From the NCBI GenBank assembly GCA_028873695.1, contig JAPPNU010000001.1, positions 1 through 47,542 of the forward strand: a stretch of 47,542 nucleotides of DNA, written 5' to 3'. Of the stretch, positions 25,337 to 33,745 are shown piece after piece. Numbering within the stretch: position 1 is the stretch's first letter; every line of letters begins with the position of its first letter. The translations under genes and the position numbers were made by a program. This stretch comes from Gemmatimonadota bacterium (GTDB taxonomy: Bacteria > Latescibacterota > UBA2968 > GCA-2709665). The notes beneath the pieces were generated by a model, which saw only the letters and a list, made by a program, of their open reading frames with translations, was not told the DNA's origin and ran no database searches.

Positions 25337-25813
25337 ATGGGAATTGCCGTTATGGGAGTGCCGGTCGCACGAAAGATGGGAACTCACATTTTTCATTCCG
25401 CTGAACAGAACAAGGCACTGATACAACAAAACCAACAACAGACGGCAGAGGAGGAGGCTTTTCGTAACCTGGAAGAGACGAATGCTGTCGTGTTGGCAAC
25501 GACAGCCGAATGGTATGAATTCCTGGAGTTGCTCGAGCAAGAGCCGGAAAATTACGTCAAAATGTGCCCAAATGGAGACGTAGAACGCACGATTAAGGGT
25601 CTGGAGTATTTTGGACGATCCGTTCGAAAACCCAATTGGATCAGCCTAGGTGAAGACACGAAACGGAGTTTTCCCGAACTTCATGCAAAATTCAAGATAG
25701 TGGATGACAATCTTATGGCTTTTGAAACGCTCTTGCGCGAGGTGAGTTGGAGTTTATCAATGTTGCATAAGGCAGATAATCTTGATGAAACACAGTTTGT
25801 ATTGGTAGAGTAG
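25337..25813 (+). CDS. Hypothetical helical protein, second gene of the RelE-terminated operon
   Basis: The 158-residue protein is not recognised. Residues 22-47 are Gln/Glu-rich and helical (EQNKALIQQNQQQTAEEEAF). The rest looks alpha-helical with conserved-looking aromatic residues (EWYEFLELLEQEP, YFGRSVRKPNWISLGED, LLREVSWSLSMLHKADNL). No signal peptide or DNA-binding motif is evident; the N-terminal MGIAVMGVPVARKMG is only mildly hydrophobic. It lies 18 bp after the first gene and 13 bp before the RelE-like toxin gene, a spacing that indicates one transcript and a possible complex with the toxin. Confidence 0.65.
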   Translation: MGIAVMGVPVARKMGTHIFHSAEQNKALIQQNQQQTAEEEAFRNLEETNAVVLATTAEWYEFLELLEQEPENYVKMCPNGDVERTIKGLEYFGRSVRKPNWISLGEDTKRSFPELHAKFKIVDDNLMAFETLLREVSWSLSMLHKADNLDETQFVLVE

Positions 25814-25826
25814 TGCCAGAGGGGAG

Positions 25827-26183
25827 ATGGTGACGGTGGGTAGTGGTGAAACAGCATTTCTACCAGTCGTAGAAAAGATATACTTCTTTGATTCTAACGT
25901 AAAAAAGGATGTAGAGAAATTCAGTGAACCTACGCGTACTCGATACGTCGAATTCCTGGATGATTTACGTCTTGGAAGGATCTCCCTGAAAGGCGAAAAT
26001 ATCGCCCGACAAGGCGGCGTCTTGAAATACCGATTGAACGACAGTATTCGAATTGCGTTTATTTTTCAAGGCGATAGAGAGAAGAGGGTGGTTATTCTGG
26101 GTATTGGCGACCATCCCAAAATGGCGAGAATCATGCCCAGATTGGAAAACATGATGAAGCAATACAGGAGAGAGCGGCTGTAG
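25827..26183 (+). CDS. RelE/ParE-superfamily toxin-like protein
   Basis: The 118-residue protein fits the RelE/HigB pattern: an N-terminal helical hairpin (SNVKKDVEKFSEPTRTRYVEFLDDLRLG), then the antiparallel sheet with the basic core LKYRLNDSIRIAFIFQ, then KRVVILGIGDHPKM at the place where family members have VVLxxGHR. RelE-type toxins cut mRNA at the ribosome. Basic residues are frequent at the C-terminus (MMKQYRRERL). Gene order is unusual: a cognate small DNA-binding antitoxin is not adjacent, and the two genes upstream are unfamiliar. A shared terminator follows at 26217. Confidence 0.75.
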   Translation: MVTVGSGETAFLPVVEKIYFFDSNVKKDVEKFSEPTRTRYVEFLDDLRLGRISLKGENIARQGGVLKYRLNDSIRIAFIFQGDREKRVVILGIGDHPKMARIMPRLENMMKQYRRERL

Positions 26184-26215
26184 GATAGGACGACAGTCAC
26201 ACAAAGACCTCCTTC

Positions 26216-26256
26216 GAAAAGCCCCGGAGAATCGCTTCCCCAGGGCTTTGTTTTGG
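26216..26256. terminator. Bidirectional terminator between the RelE-like operon and manA
   Basis: Stem AAAGCCC / GGGCTTT (26218-26224 with 26243-26249) has TTTT on the plus strand just after GTTTT begins at 26250, and TTTT on the minus strand from the A run at 26217-26220. It can serve the two convergent genes. Confidence 0.75.
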
Positions 26257-26272
26257 CGAAAACGTGGACGGC

Positions 26273-27259
26273 TCATGGGACTGAAGCAACCAGGTACTCG
26301 GCGGCGGAATCGTCGCGGCTGACGACGGCAAAGTCGCGGCCCGTGGGGATGAGAAAGGTATCGCCTTTACCCGCGCGGTAGGCGTCGCCGCCGCCCTGGA
26401 TCACGACGCTTCCCTGAATAAACGTGACCGCTGACACCGAAGCGCGAGGTGGGTGACCGGCTCCGCTTCCGGAGGGCGTAAAGCGTTCAAGCAGGAAGTG
26501 TTCGGCCTCGACCAGGAGGGTGTGGCCGGGGCTTGTCGAGTGTAGCGTTGCCGATGCGACGGGTGTCCGGCGCGGACCTTCGAAATTGATGACCGCCAGG
26601 GCGTCGTCAAGATGCAATTCCCTGGGCTTCCCGTCGGCGCCCGGGCGGTTGTAGTCGAAAATGCGGAAGGTGACGTCGCTGGACTGCTGAACCTCGTACA
26701 CCATGACCCCGGCGCAGAGGGCGTGGACCGTCCCCGGCGGGATGAAGACGACGTCCCCTGGGCGGGCGTCGAAGAACTCGACCGCATCCGAGACGCGGTT
26801 GTTGTCGACGGCATCCACGAACGCGGACCGGTCGACGCCGGGTTTCAGGCCGCACGCGATGCGGCCGTTTTCGGACCGGAGCACGTACCAGGCTTCCATT
26901 TTCCCGAATTCTCCAGGACGTTTCATCCGGGCGTAAGCGTCGTCCGGATGTACCTGAATGGAAAGGTCCTGCCGTGCGTCGAGCAGCTTGACCAGCAGGG
27001 GAAATTCGCCGCCGTAGCGGTCGAAGACCTCCGCGCCGAGTAAGTCGCGGCCGTGCGATTCAACCAGGTCGCGAACGGACCGTCCGGAGAACGGGCCGGC
27101 AGCAACCATGCTCTCCATGTTCGGGTACGCGGAGACTTCCCAGGACTCCCCGTAGAGCCGGCCGGGCGTCAGGGGTTTGTCGAACTGCTCCCGCAGCCCG
27201 CGGCCGCCCCAGATCATCTCCCTGAGATACGGTTTCAGAGGAAGTACGCTCGGCAGCAT
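26273..27259 (-). CDS. manA: Mannose-6-phosphate isomerase, class I
   Basis: The enzyme interconverts mannose 6-phosphate and fructose 6-phosphate, linking mannose use and GDP-mannose synthesis to glycolysis. The 328-residue product matches short bacterial ManA: LKPYLREMIWGGRGL at the start, the zinc-site motif LSIQVHPDD (His), GKMEAWYVL (Glu) and IPPGTVHALCAG (His), then the second cupin-like half with DYNRPGADGKPRELH. The ATG at 27259 is the natural start. The gene is transcribed away from the DUF899 gene across a 495-bp repeat-containing interval and is a single-gene unit. Confidence 0.92.
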   Translation of the reverse strand: MLPSVLPLKPYLREMIWGGRGLREQFDKPLTPGRLYGESWEVSAYPNMESMVAAGPFSGRSVRDLVESHGRDLLGAEVFDRYGGEFPLLVKLLDARQDLSIQVHPDDAYARMKRPGEFGKMEAWYVLRSENGRIACGLKPGVDRSAFVDAVDNNRVSDAVEFFDARPGDVVFIPPGTVHALCAGVMVYEVQQSSDVTFRIFDYNRPGADGKPRELHLDDALAVINFEGPRRTPVASATLHSTSPGHTLLVEAEHFLLERFTPSGSGAGHPPRASVSAVTFIQGSVVIQGGGDAYRAGKGDTFLIPTGRDFAVVSRDDSAAEYLVASVP

Positions 27260-27754
27260 GGCGGATTCCTGGCAGATGGTTTGGATGATCCGGAAATGAA
27301 CGTTCGTTTCAAAATATCCGCTATATCCGGCGATGTCAACGGCGATTCGGCCAACGTACCCTTCCCCCAGCCCCCTCAGACCAAGCTACCGGCCGTCAGC
27401 CTTCAGCCGTCAGCTAAAACCAAAAACGGCCCCTCCCTACCCCCCGCAGACCTCTCTCCCCGGCCCTCTCTCCTAAAGGAATGGAATGTCGGGCAAGGAT
27501 TTCTTCAACCGTCTTCCCTCTCCCGTCTACCCGATTTTCTCACTTCTACCTTCTTCCTTCTTCCTTCTTCCTTCTTCCTTCTTGCCAACCGGTAGTTATC
27601 TTCGACGATATCTATTCCGCTTGCGGCGTTCGGGCTCAGGCATTAGGTTATGTGACCGCTTGCGGATCATACGGAACGGCGAATTGCAGGCTCCTGAAGC
27701 GAGCGTATCCTCACGCATCGGAATGCGCCGTCTGACCCTTGCAAGAGGCTGGAT
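27260..27754. other. Divergent intergenic region with simple-sequence word repeats
   Basis: No gene is supported in this 495-bp gap between divergent manA and the DUF899 gene. It contains a repeated word CCGTCAGC-CTTCAG (27389-27412), a C-rich stretch, and a clean 7-bp tandem TTCTTCC repeated four to five times (27551-27584). Plus-strand frames through it are low complexity or antisense to the manA leader. Confidence 0.7.
27549..27584. repeat. Heptamer tandem repeat (TTCTTCC)n
   Basis: Four exact copies of TTCTTCC (27551-27578) continue into a fifth that degenerates to TTCTTGCC. The array is pure pyrimidine on the plus strand. It is a second example, with another word, of the short-word arrays in this window (compare 1073-1286 and 14181-14213). 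Confidence 0.85.
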
Positions 27755-28357
27755 ATGTCGAACGACAGGATCGTAGAACTCGAGCGTCAGATCGGCGAAC
27801 TGATGGCGGAACTCCACGGCCTGCAGAAAGAAAATCCGGCAACGCCGGTCCCCAATTACACGTTCGACACGACGTCCGGGCAAACAACGCTGTTGGACCT
27901 GTTCGGCGACCGGGACCAGCTTCTGGCCATCCACAACATGGGCCAGGGATGCCGCTATTGCACGCTCTGGGCGGACGGCTTCAACGGGCTGCTCCCGCAT
28001 CTGGAGTCGGCGCTCGCCGTGGCGCTGCTTTCGAAAGACCCGCCAGAAACCCAGCGCCGTTTCGCGAACGCCCGCGGTTGGCGGTTTCAACTGGCTTCCC
28101 ACGGCGGCGGGGAATACATCCGCGAGCAGTCCGTCATGGACGGGGATGACAACTTCCCCGGTGCGGTCGTTTACGAGCGCGCCGGAGACACGATACTCCG
28201 CAAGAACGCGTGCGTGTTCGGGCCGGGAGACATCTACTGCGCGATGTGGACGCTGCTGGGCCTGGCCGGTCTCGGAGAAGCGGACTGGACGCCCCAATTC
28301 TCATACTGGCGACGTCCCGAAAACCTGGACGACGGCGGCCGGAACGTACTCGACTGA
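27755..28357 (+). CDS. DUF899 family thioredoxin-like protein
   Basis: The 200-residue protein fits the DUF899 (predicted dithiol-disulfide oxidoreductase) family. A helical lead is followed by YTFDTTSGQTTLLDLFGDRDQLLAIHNM and the signature GQGCRYCTLWADGFNG, whose CxxC pair sits where thioredoxins have their redox cysteines. The core then continues with LSKDPPETQRRFANARGWRF and a C-terminal AMWTLLGLAGLGEADWTPQFSYW. The likely role is a cytoplasmic thiol-redox or peroxiredoxin-like protein; no activity is established to my knowledge. The ATG at 27755 has an AGGCTGG leader. It begins the eleven-gene plus-strand run. Confidence 0.8.
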   Translation: MSNDRIVELERQIGELMAELHGLQKENPATPVPNYTFDTTSGQTTLLDLFGDRDQLLAIHNMGQGCRYCTLWADGFNGLLPHLESALAVALLSKDPPETQRRFANARGWRFQLASHGGGEYIREQSVMDGDDNFPGAVVYERAGDTILRKNACVFGPGDIYCAMWTLLGLAGLGEADWTPQFSYWRRPENLDDGGRNVLD

Positions 28358-28438
28358 GCGCTTCAGAACGCCCGGGACCCGCCGCGAACGGTCCCGGCAG
28401 CGGCGTCATTCTCTTTCGCGAAACGTACCGGGGGTCCG

Positions 28439-29860
28439 GTGAATCTGATCGTATTGTGCAGCGACACCTTTCGAGTGGACCACCTGAGCTGTTTCCGGGA
28501 CGATTCTCCTGTCCATACGCCCAATATCGACCGCCTGTCAGCGGAAGGCGTGCGGTTCGATTCAGCGTTCGGCGAAGGCATTCCCACCCTGCCCGCCCGC
28601 CGGGTGCTCTATACGGGACGGCCGATTTTTCCATTCCTGTGGGCGCCACAGAAGTGGGACCGGGTGCAGCTTGCCGGATGGCATCCCCTGTTCCACGAGG
28701 ACGTGACCCTGGCGGAATGGCTGGTCGAACGCGGATACGTCACCGGGCTGATCAGCGATCTGCCGCACCAGTTCAAGCCCGGAAAGAATTTCCACCGGGG
28801 GTTCGTTCAGTTCAACTGGGAACGCGGACAGGAAATGGACTACGTTGTGGCCGGGCCCCGGGACGCCGTTCCTGTTGACGGATTCGATCCCACCGGCCGC
28901 GGCTCGCCCGTGCTGACGCAGTTTCTGATGAACAGCCGGGATTGGAAAGACGAGACGGACTGGTGCAGCGTGCGGGTGCTTCGGAAGGGCATCGATTTCC
29001 TGAGGGAAAACGCCCGCCAGCAGCCGTTCATGCTCTGGCTGGAGTGCTTTTTTCCGCACGAACCGTGGTATGCCCCTCCTGAACTGGTGGAACAGCATTA
29101 CGAGGGGGACGGCCACGACGGCGTCGAGTGGATATTTCCGCCTTCCGGCACGGACGGGATGAGCGAAAACCAGGTGCACCGGGTGCGTGCGCACTCCCGG
29201 GGCCTGTGTGCGCTGGTCGATCGGTGGTTCGGCCGGCTGATGGAAACCGCGGAAGCGCTCGGGCTGCTGGAAGACTCGATCGTCGTCTTCCTGTCGGACC
29301 ATGGCACGATGATGGGAGAACAGGGGCAACTCCACAAGGGCCCCAGCCGGCTGCGCTGGCAATGCACGCAGGTGCCTCTGATCATCCGGCATCCGGACGT
29401 GGACGCCTTTGGCGGCCGAGCCGTGGATGACTTTGTGCAACACCAGGACCTGATGCCCACCCTTCTGGGACTGATGGGGATCGATGCGCCCGATCGATGT
29501 CTGGGCAAGGATCTCCTCACCGGAGAGATCGAGGGCGGGCCGGACCACGTGATCACCGCGTTCGGCAACTACGCCAGCGTACGCGGCAGGAAATGGAACT
29601 ACCAGACGCCCTGGGTCAGGAACAACCCCGCGTCGGCGGACGGAAACACGCAGCCGCTGGCGCCGCCGGAGTTGTACGATCTGACGTCGGATCCCGATGA
29701 ACTGGACAACGTGGTGAGAGACCATCCCGACGTCGCCAGGGAATATCACGACCTGCTCATGGCGTATATTCGGAAAAACAAACCGGTGACCGGCGGCTCG
29801 CTGGAAGTCGGCGAAGCGGCCCTGTCACACGTACCGCTATTCGATCAGTCGCGATTGTAA
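28439..29860 (+). CDS. Sulfatase-fold hydrolase with Thr at the nucleophile position (first)
   Basis: The 473-residue protein belongs to the alkaline-phosphatase/sulfatase superfamily: an N-terminal metal-binding LIVLCSDTFRVDHLSCF, then HTPNIDRLSAEG, late motifs VVFLSDHGTMMGEQGQLHKG and the ELYDLTSDPDELDN tail typical of arylsulfatases. In place of the formylglycine signature (C/S-x-P-x-R) it has T50-L-P-A-R. Thr at this site is used directly as nucleophile in phosphoethanolamine transferases and LtaS, so this is more likely a phosphodiester or phosphonate hydrolase/transferase, or inactive, than a classical sulfatase. There is no signal peptide, so it is cytoplasmic. The start is GTG at 28439. 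It lies in a catabolic-looking cluster with a second Thr-type member two genes on. Confidence 0.82.
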   Translation: MNLIVLCSDTFRVDHLSCFRDDSPVHTPNIDRLSAEGVRFDSAFGEGIPTLPARRVLYTGRPIFPFLWAPQKWDRVQLAGWHPLFHEDVTLAEWLVERGYVTGLISDLPHQFKPGKNFHRGFVQFNWERGQEMDYVVAGPRDAVPVDGFDPTGRGSPVLTQFLMNSRDWKDETDWCSVRVLRKGIDFLRENARQQPFMLWLECFFPHEPWYAPPELVEQHYEGDGHDGVEWIFPPSGTDGMSENQVHRVRAHSRGLCALVDRWFGRLMETAEALGLLEDSIVVFLSDHGTMMGEQGQLHKGPSRLRWQCTQVPLIIRHPDVDAFGGRAVDDFVQHQDLMPTLLGLMGIDAPDRCLGKDLLTGEIEGGPDHVITAFGNYASVRGRKWNYQTPWVRNNPASADGNTQPLAPPELYDLTSDPDELDNVVRDHPDVAREYHDLLMAYIRKNKPVTGGSLEVGEAALSHVPLFDQSRL

Positions 29861-29939
29861 TGGTAAAACCGGGTCGCGGGTGAATCCGGCAGGAAGCGAA
29901 GCCGCCCGCCGCCCGGCAAACACGCCAAGGAGGTTTGAG

Positions 29940-31034
29940 ATGGCCGAGAAACTGGGGGTTCTGGTACACGGCGCGGGCTGGGTTTCCACCCAGCACATCA
30001 TGGCCTTCACCAACAACCCGCATACCGAAGTGGTGGCCGTGTCCAGCCGGAAGCTGTCAAGCGCGCGGACGCGTGCCGAAGAGGCCGGTCTGGAGGGCAT
30101 CGGGCTGTACGACGACTATGATCAAGCCCTGTCGCACGACGGTGTTGACATCGTGTGCGTCTGCACGCCGCAGCGCCTTCACGCCCAGAATACCATCGCC
30201 GCGGCGGAGGGCGGCAAGCACGTCGTCATCGAGAAACCCATTGCCAACAGCACGGACGAGATGAGGGCCATGCGCGAGGCCGTACACAAAGCCGGCGTGC
30301 GGACGGTGGTGAGCTTCGTGCTGCGGTGGAACCCACTGTTCGAAACCATCAAGGCCATGGTTGCCGACGACGCTCTCGGAGACGTCTTCTACGTGGAGAC
30401 GGACTACCAGCACGATATCGCAAGCTGGTGGACGGGCTGGGACGAGGCGAGGAAGACCAGCACCGGCGTGAGCGCCTTTCTGACCGGCGGGTGCCATGCC
30501 ATCGACTCGCTGCGCTGGTTCGCGGCCCAGGGCGAGTTCGAGGCGGCCCAACCCGTGGAGGTATTCGCGTATTCCGGCGGGTACCGGAAGGGTCTCAAGA
30601 AAGAGTTCGACTATCTGGCCAACAAGTGGGTGGACGGCCTGCCGCTGGAGTATGACGACCTGGAAGTCGCCCTGGTGAAGTTCTCCAACGGCGCCGTTGG
30701 TAAGGTCTCCGTGAACTACGGATGCATTATGCCGTACACGTTCCCTGTCGAGATCTTCGGAAACAAGGGAACCGTGAAGGACAACAAGGTCTGGTCACAC
30801 AAGTATCCGGGGCAGAACAGCTGGGTGGAGATTCCGGCCATCCTTCCGGACAGCGCCGACGTGACCCACCACCCGTTCCAGGGGCAGATGGACCATTTCG
30901 TCGAGTGTATTCAGACAGACACGGAGTCGCACTGTAACCTGGACGACGCGATAGTCACGCACGAGATCGCGTTTGCGGCATTGCAGTGTTACGAGACCGG
31001 GCAGCCTGTGAAACTCCCGCTGACGCAGGACTGA
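29940..31034 (+). CDS. Gfo/Idh/MocA-family NAD(P)-dependent oxidoreductase
   Basis: The 364-residue protein has an N-terminal Rossmann domain (LGVLVHGAGWVSTQHIMAFT) and the family signature GGKHVVIEKPIANS containing the conserved EKP, whose Lys is catalytic. A second alpha/beta dehydrogenase domain carries GGCHAIDSLRWF, matching the G-x-x-x-H-D region. Family members oxidise or reduce hydroxyl groups of sugars, inositols and their derivatives. AAGGAGG lies 8 bp before the ATG at 29940. Placement between the two sulfatase-fold genes suggests action on a carbohydrate-like product of the same pathway; the substrate is not knowable from sequence. Confidence 0.9.
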   Translation: MAEKLGVLVHGAGWVSTQHIMAFTNNPHTEVVAVSSRKLSSARTRAEEAGLEGIGLYDDYDQALSHDGVDIVCVCTPQRLHAQNTIAAAEGGKHVVIEKPIANSTDEMRAMREAVHKAGVRTVVSFVLRWNPLFETIKAMVADDALGDVFYVETDYQHDIASWWTGWDEARKTSTGVSAFLTGGCHAIDSLRWFAAQGEFEAAQPVEVFAYSGGYRKGLKKEFDYLANKWVDGLPLEYDDLEVALVKFSNGAVGKVSVNYGCIMPYTFPVEIFGNKGTVKDNKVWSHKYPGQNSWVEIPAILPDSADVTHHPFQGQMDHFVECIQTDTESHCNLDDAIVTHEIAFAALQCYETGQPVKLPLTQD

Positions 31035-31116
31035 TTCCGCAACGGGCGACGGGGGTCCGGCGACTTGCCCGTCCCTGCCGCCGCCGCGTTCGCCGGACGG
31101 AAAGGATCCACAGACC

Positions 31117-32532
31117 ATGCCAGGACGGAATCTGTTGTTTTTCGGGGTGGACAGCCTCTGGGCCGACCACATGAGTTGCTACGGGTACGACCGGCTGACG
31201 ACGCCGTACGCGGACCGGCTGGCCACGCAGGGGGTGCTGTTCGAGAAAAACTACAGCCCACATATTCCAACCACCTCCGCCTATGCGTCGATGCTGACGG
31301 GCATGGATTGTTTTACCACGCAGGTCGTCGCGCTGCGCCACCAGGGCGGACTGAGGCCCGAGGTGACGAGTCTTCCCGAGATTCTTCGTGACGCGGGATA
31401 CGATACGACGTGCGTCGGTTTCACGGGCAACCCGGGTTCGCGCGGGTTCGACAGGTACCTCAGCTACGAGGCCTGGGGGTCCTGGGAGCAACGGCCCCTT
31501 CGCAAGGCCGAGTGGTTGAACGACGTCACGATTCCGGAACTGGAGCGGCTCGCCGCGGCAGACCGGCCCTTCTTTCTGTTTTTGCGGCACATGGACCCGC
31601 ACGCGCCTTATCTGCCGCCGCCGCCGTACGATTCGATGTTCTACAGCGGCGACCCGTGCGATCCCGCCAAAACGTCGATGGAGCCCGTGCGGAATTTCAA
31701 GCCGTTTCGGGACTTTCATCTCAGCTGGATGCCGCCCGGCATTACCGACGCGGACTACGTGATCGCGCAGTACGACGGCGAGGTTGCGTATATGGATGCC
31801 TGTATCCAGAGAATCCTCACCCGATTGGAAGAACTCGGTCTGGCCGAAGAGACGCTGGTCGTGTTCAACGGCGACCACGGGGAGACGCTCGCCGATCACG
31901 ACTGTTATTTCGATCATCACGGCATGTACGACTGCACCCTGCACGTGCCGCTGATACTGCGTCTGCCGGGCGTGCTGCCGGAAGGGCTACGCGTGAACGG
32001 CTATACGAGCCATCCGGATCTCGCGCCGACCATCCTGGAGCTTTTGGATGTGAAGACAAGCATCGAATTCGACGGCGACAGCCTCTTGCCGCTCATTCAC
32101 GGACAGCGTGCGTCGAACCGGTCTGAATTCTATATCACGGAGGCCACCTGGATGCGCAAGCACGGGTGGCGTACGCCCGAGTGGAAGCTGATCGTGGCGC
32201 TTGAGCCCGATTTCCACGGGAAGCCGGAGGTGGAGCTCTACAACCTGGTGACGGACCCTGAGGAGAACGTGAATCTTGCGGATGAGGAACCCGGTGTTGT
32301 GCGGATGCTCCTGAACCGCATGGACGCCTGGATTGCGAAACGCGAGGAGGAAACGGGCCTGACCAATCCGATGTTCACGAATCTGCAGTGGCACGGCACC
32401 CGGCACGAAGGCCCCTTTCCGAGTTCGAAAGCGGCCTATGACGCCCTCTACATCGGGTCTCCGAGCACCGCGCGGAAACTCCAGGCGAAGGACGCCGATG
32501 AGAACGACGAAACGGACGGAGGAACGCAGTAG
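31117..32532 (+). CDS. Sulfatase-fold hydrolase with Thr at the nucleophile position (second)
   Basis: The 471-residue protein has the superfamily frame (NLLFFGVDSLWADHMSCYGY, TTPYADRLATQG, FLFLRHMDPHAPYLPP, VVFNGDHGETLADHDC, YDCTLHVPLILR, VELYNLVTDPEENVNLAD). The nucleophile position is again Thr (T52 of SPHIPTTSAY), and the rest of the C-x-P-x-R consensus is also lost (Ser and Tyr replace Pro and Arg). It shares the IPT tripeptide with the first sulfatase-fold protein but is otherwise quite different, so the pair are not recent duplicates. There is no signal peptide. The C-terminal tail is charged and disordered. It may act on a phosphate or sulfate ester of the cluster's substrate. Confidence 0.82.
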   Translation: MPGRNLLFFGVDSLWADHMSCYGYDRLTTPYADRLATQGVLFEKNYSPHIPTTSAYASMLTGMDCFTTQVVALRHQGGLRPEVTSLPEILRDAGYDTTCVGFTGNPGSRGFDRYLSYEAWGSWEQRPLRKAEWLNDVTIPELERLAAADRPFFLFLRHMDPHAPYLPPPPYDSMFYSGDPCDPAKTSMEPVRNFKPFRDFHLSWMPPGITDADYVIAQYDGEVAYMDACIQRILTRLEELGLAEETLVVFNGDHGETLADHDCYFDHHGMYDCTLHVPLILRLPGVLPEGLRVNGYTSHPDLAPTILELLDVKTSIEFDGDSLLPLIHGQRASNRSEFYITEATWMRKHGWRTPEWKLIVALEPDFHGKPEVELYNLVTDPEENVNLADEEPGVVRMLLNRMDAWIAKREEETGLTNPMFTNLQWHGTRHEGPFPSSKAAYDALYIGSPSTARKLQAKDADENDETDGGTQ

Positions 32533-32569
32533 GCGGAACGCCGCCGGCTTACCCACGAGGAGACTGCCG

Positions 32570-33667
32570 ATGAACGATGGATTGCCGATTCTCGAAGTAT
32601 CAGGGCCGCCCTTGAATCGCGGGCAGGCGCACGGCGAGGTGTTCCGTAAGGAGATTCGCGCGCTGCTTCCGGCCTATTTTGACCAATTGGAGCGGACGAG
32701 CCGGAGCCAGGGCGTTCCGGCGTTGCTCAAGACGCGGGTGCTTGAAATCTCGGGGACCTACGCGAAACCCGCGGAAGCATACGCCCCGGACCTGGTGGAA
32801 GAGGCCAGGGGAATCGCCGCAGGCGCCGGCGTCCCGTTCGAGGAGATCATGGCGCTCAACGGCTTCCTTGACATTTTCGACCACCTCTCACCGAACTTTA
32901 TCAGTGCGGGCTGTACGACGTTTATGGCCCCGGACATGGAAGGCACGGCGAGCGCCGCCATCGGCCAGAATTACGACCTGGCGGACATCTTCCAGCCCGC
33001 CGCGGTACTGCTGAAGGTCATCGGTGCGGGTCCGGACGCGTTGATGTACACGACGGCGGGGATGCTGGGGTGCGCGGGCATGAACAGCGAAGGCATCGGC
33101 GTGGTCATCAACAACCTCGTCCCCGGAGACGCCGGGCCCGGCGTGCCCTACCCATTCGTGATCCGGCGGATTCTCGCCGCCACTCAGATCGGAGACGCCA
33201 TCGACGCCGTGGTCTCCTATCGCCGCGCGTCCGGCATGAACTATGTTCTGTGCGACCGCCACGGAGAGATCTACAACCTGGAAACCACAGCCGCCGACTA
33301 CGAGGCCACCAGCCCGTTCGACGGGCCCATGGCGCACTCCAATCATTATCTGGCGGACCGCCTGAGACCGCTCGAACGCCGCGCAAACGATCAGCGAGGC
33401 CAGAGCCTCGCGCGCTGGGGCCGGGCGACGCGGCTTCTGCGCAGGTCTGCCGATCCGGATGCGGAGACGATCAAGTCGGCGTTGAGGGACCACGTGAACA
33501 GCCCCGTTTCGATCTGCAGGCACAGCGTGGACGGCTGCGGCCAGACGATCTGCGGCATCGTTCTCGAGCCGGCAAACGGGCGGGCGTGGTTTGCCAGGGG
33601 TCCGTGCTGCGAGCACGAGTGGGTGGAGTATCCGGTGTTCGAGGTCCGGGGCCGGCGTGTCGCCTGA
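32570..33667 (+). CDS. C45-type Ntn-hydrolase (acyl-CoA:6-APA acyltransferase family)
   Basis: The 365-residue protein fits peptidase family C45: RGQAHGEVFRKEIRALLP (N-terminal helix), then the N-terminal-nucleophile site FISAGCTTFMAPD, where cleavage before Cys would expose the catalytic residue. The alpha-beta-beta-alpha core follows (ASAAIGQNYDL, GCAGMNSEGIGVVINNL, NYVLCDRHGEIYNLET, MAHSNHYLAD, CRHSVDG, TICGIVLEPANGRAWFARGPC). Members hydrolyse or transfer acyl groups at amide bonds and mature by self-cleavage. The ATG at 32570 follows GAGGAG at 8 bp. The upstream frame overlaps the sulfatase-fold gene and is rejected. An amide substrate would suit the downstream amidase. Confidence 0.85.
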   Translation: MNDGLPILEVSGPPLNRGQAHGEVFRKEIRALLPAYFDQLERTSRSQGVPALLKTRVLEISGTYAKPAEAYAPDLVEEARGIAAGAGVPFEEIMALNGFLDIFDHLSPNFISAGCTTFMAPDMEGTASAAIGQNYDLADIFQPAAVLLKVIGAGPDALMYTTAGMLGCAGMNSEGIGVVINNLVPGDAGPGVPYPFVIRRILAATQIGDAIDAVVSYRRASGMNYVLCDRHGEIYNLETTAADYEATSPFDGPMAHSNHYLADRLRPLERRANDQRGQSLARWGRATRLLRRSADPDAETIKSALRDHVNSPVSICRHSVDGCGQTICGIVLEPANGRAWFARGPCCEHEWVEYPVFEVRGRRVA

Positions 33668-33745
33668 AGGATTTCGCCGGCAGCCGCAGGTTTTGAATCT
33701 CCGGGTGTACGCAGGCTCACGACGCACCATCGGAAAGCATCTGAC

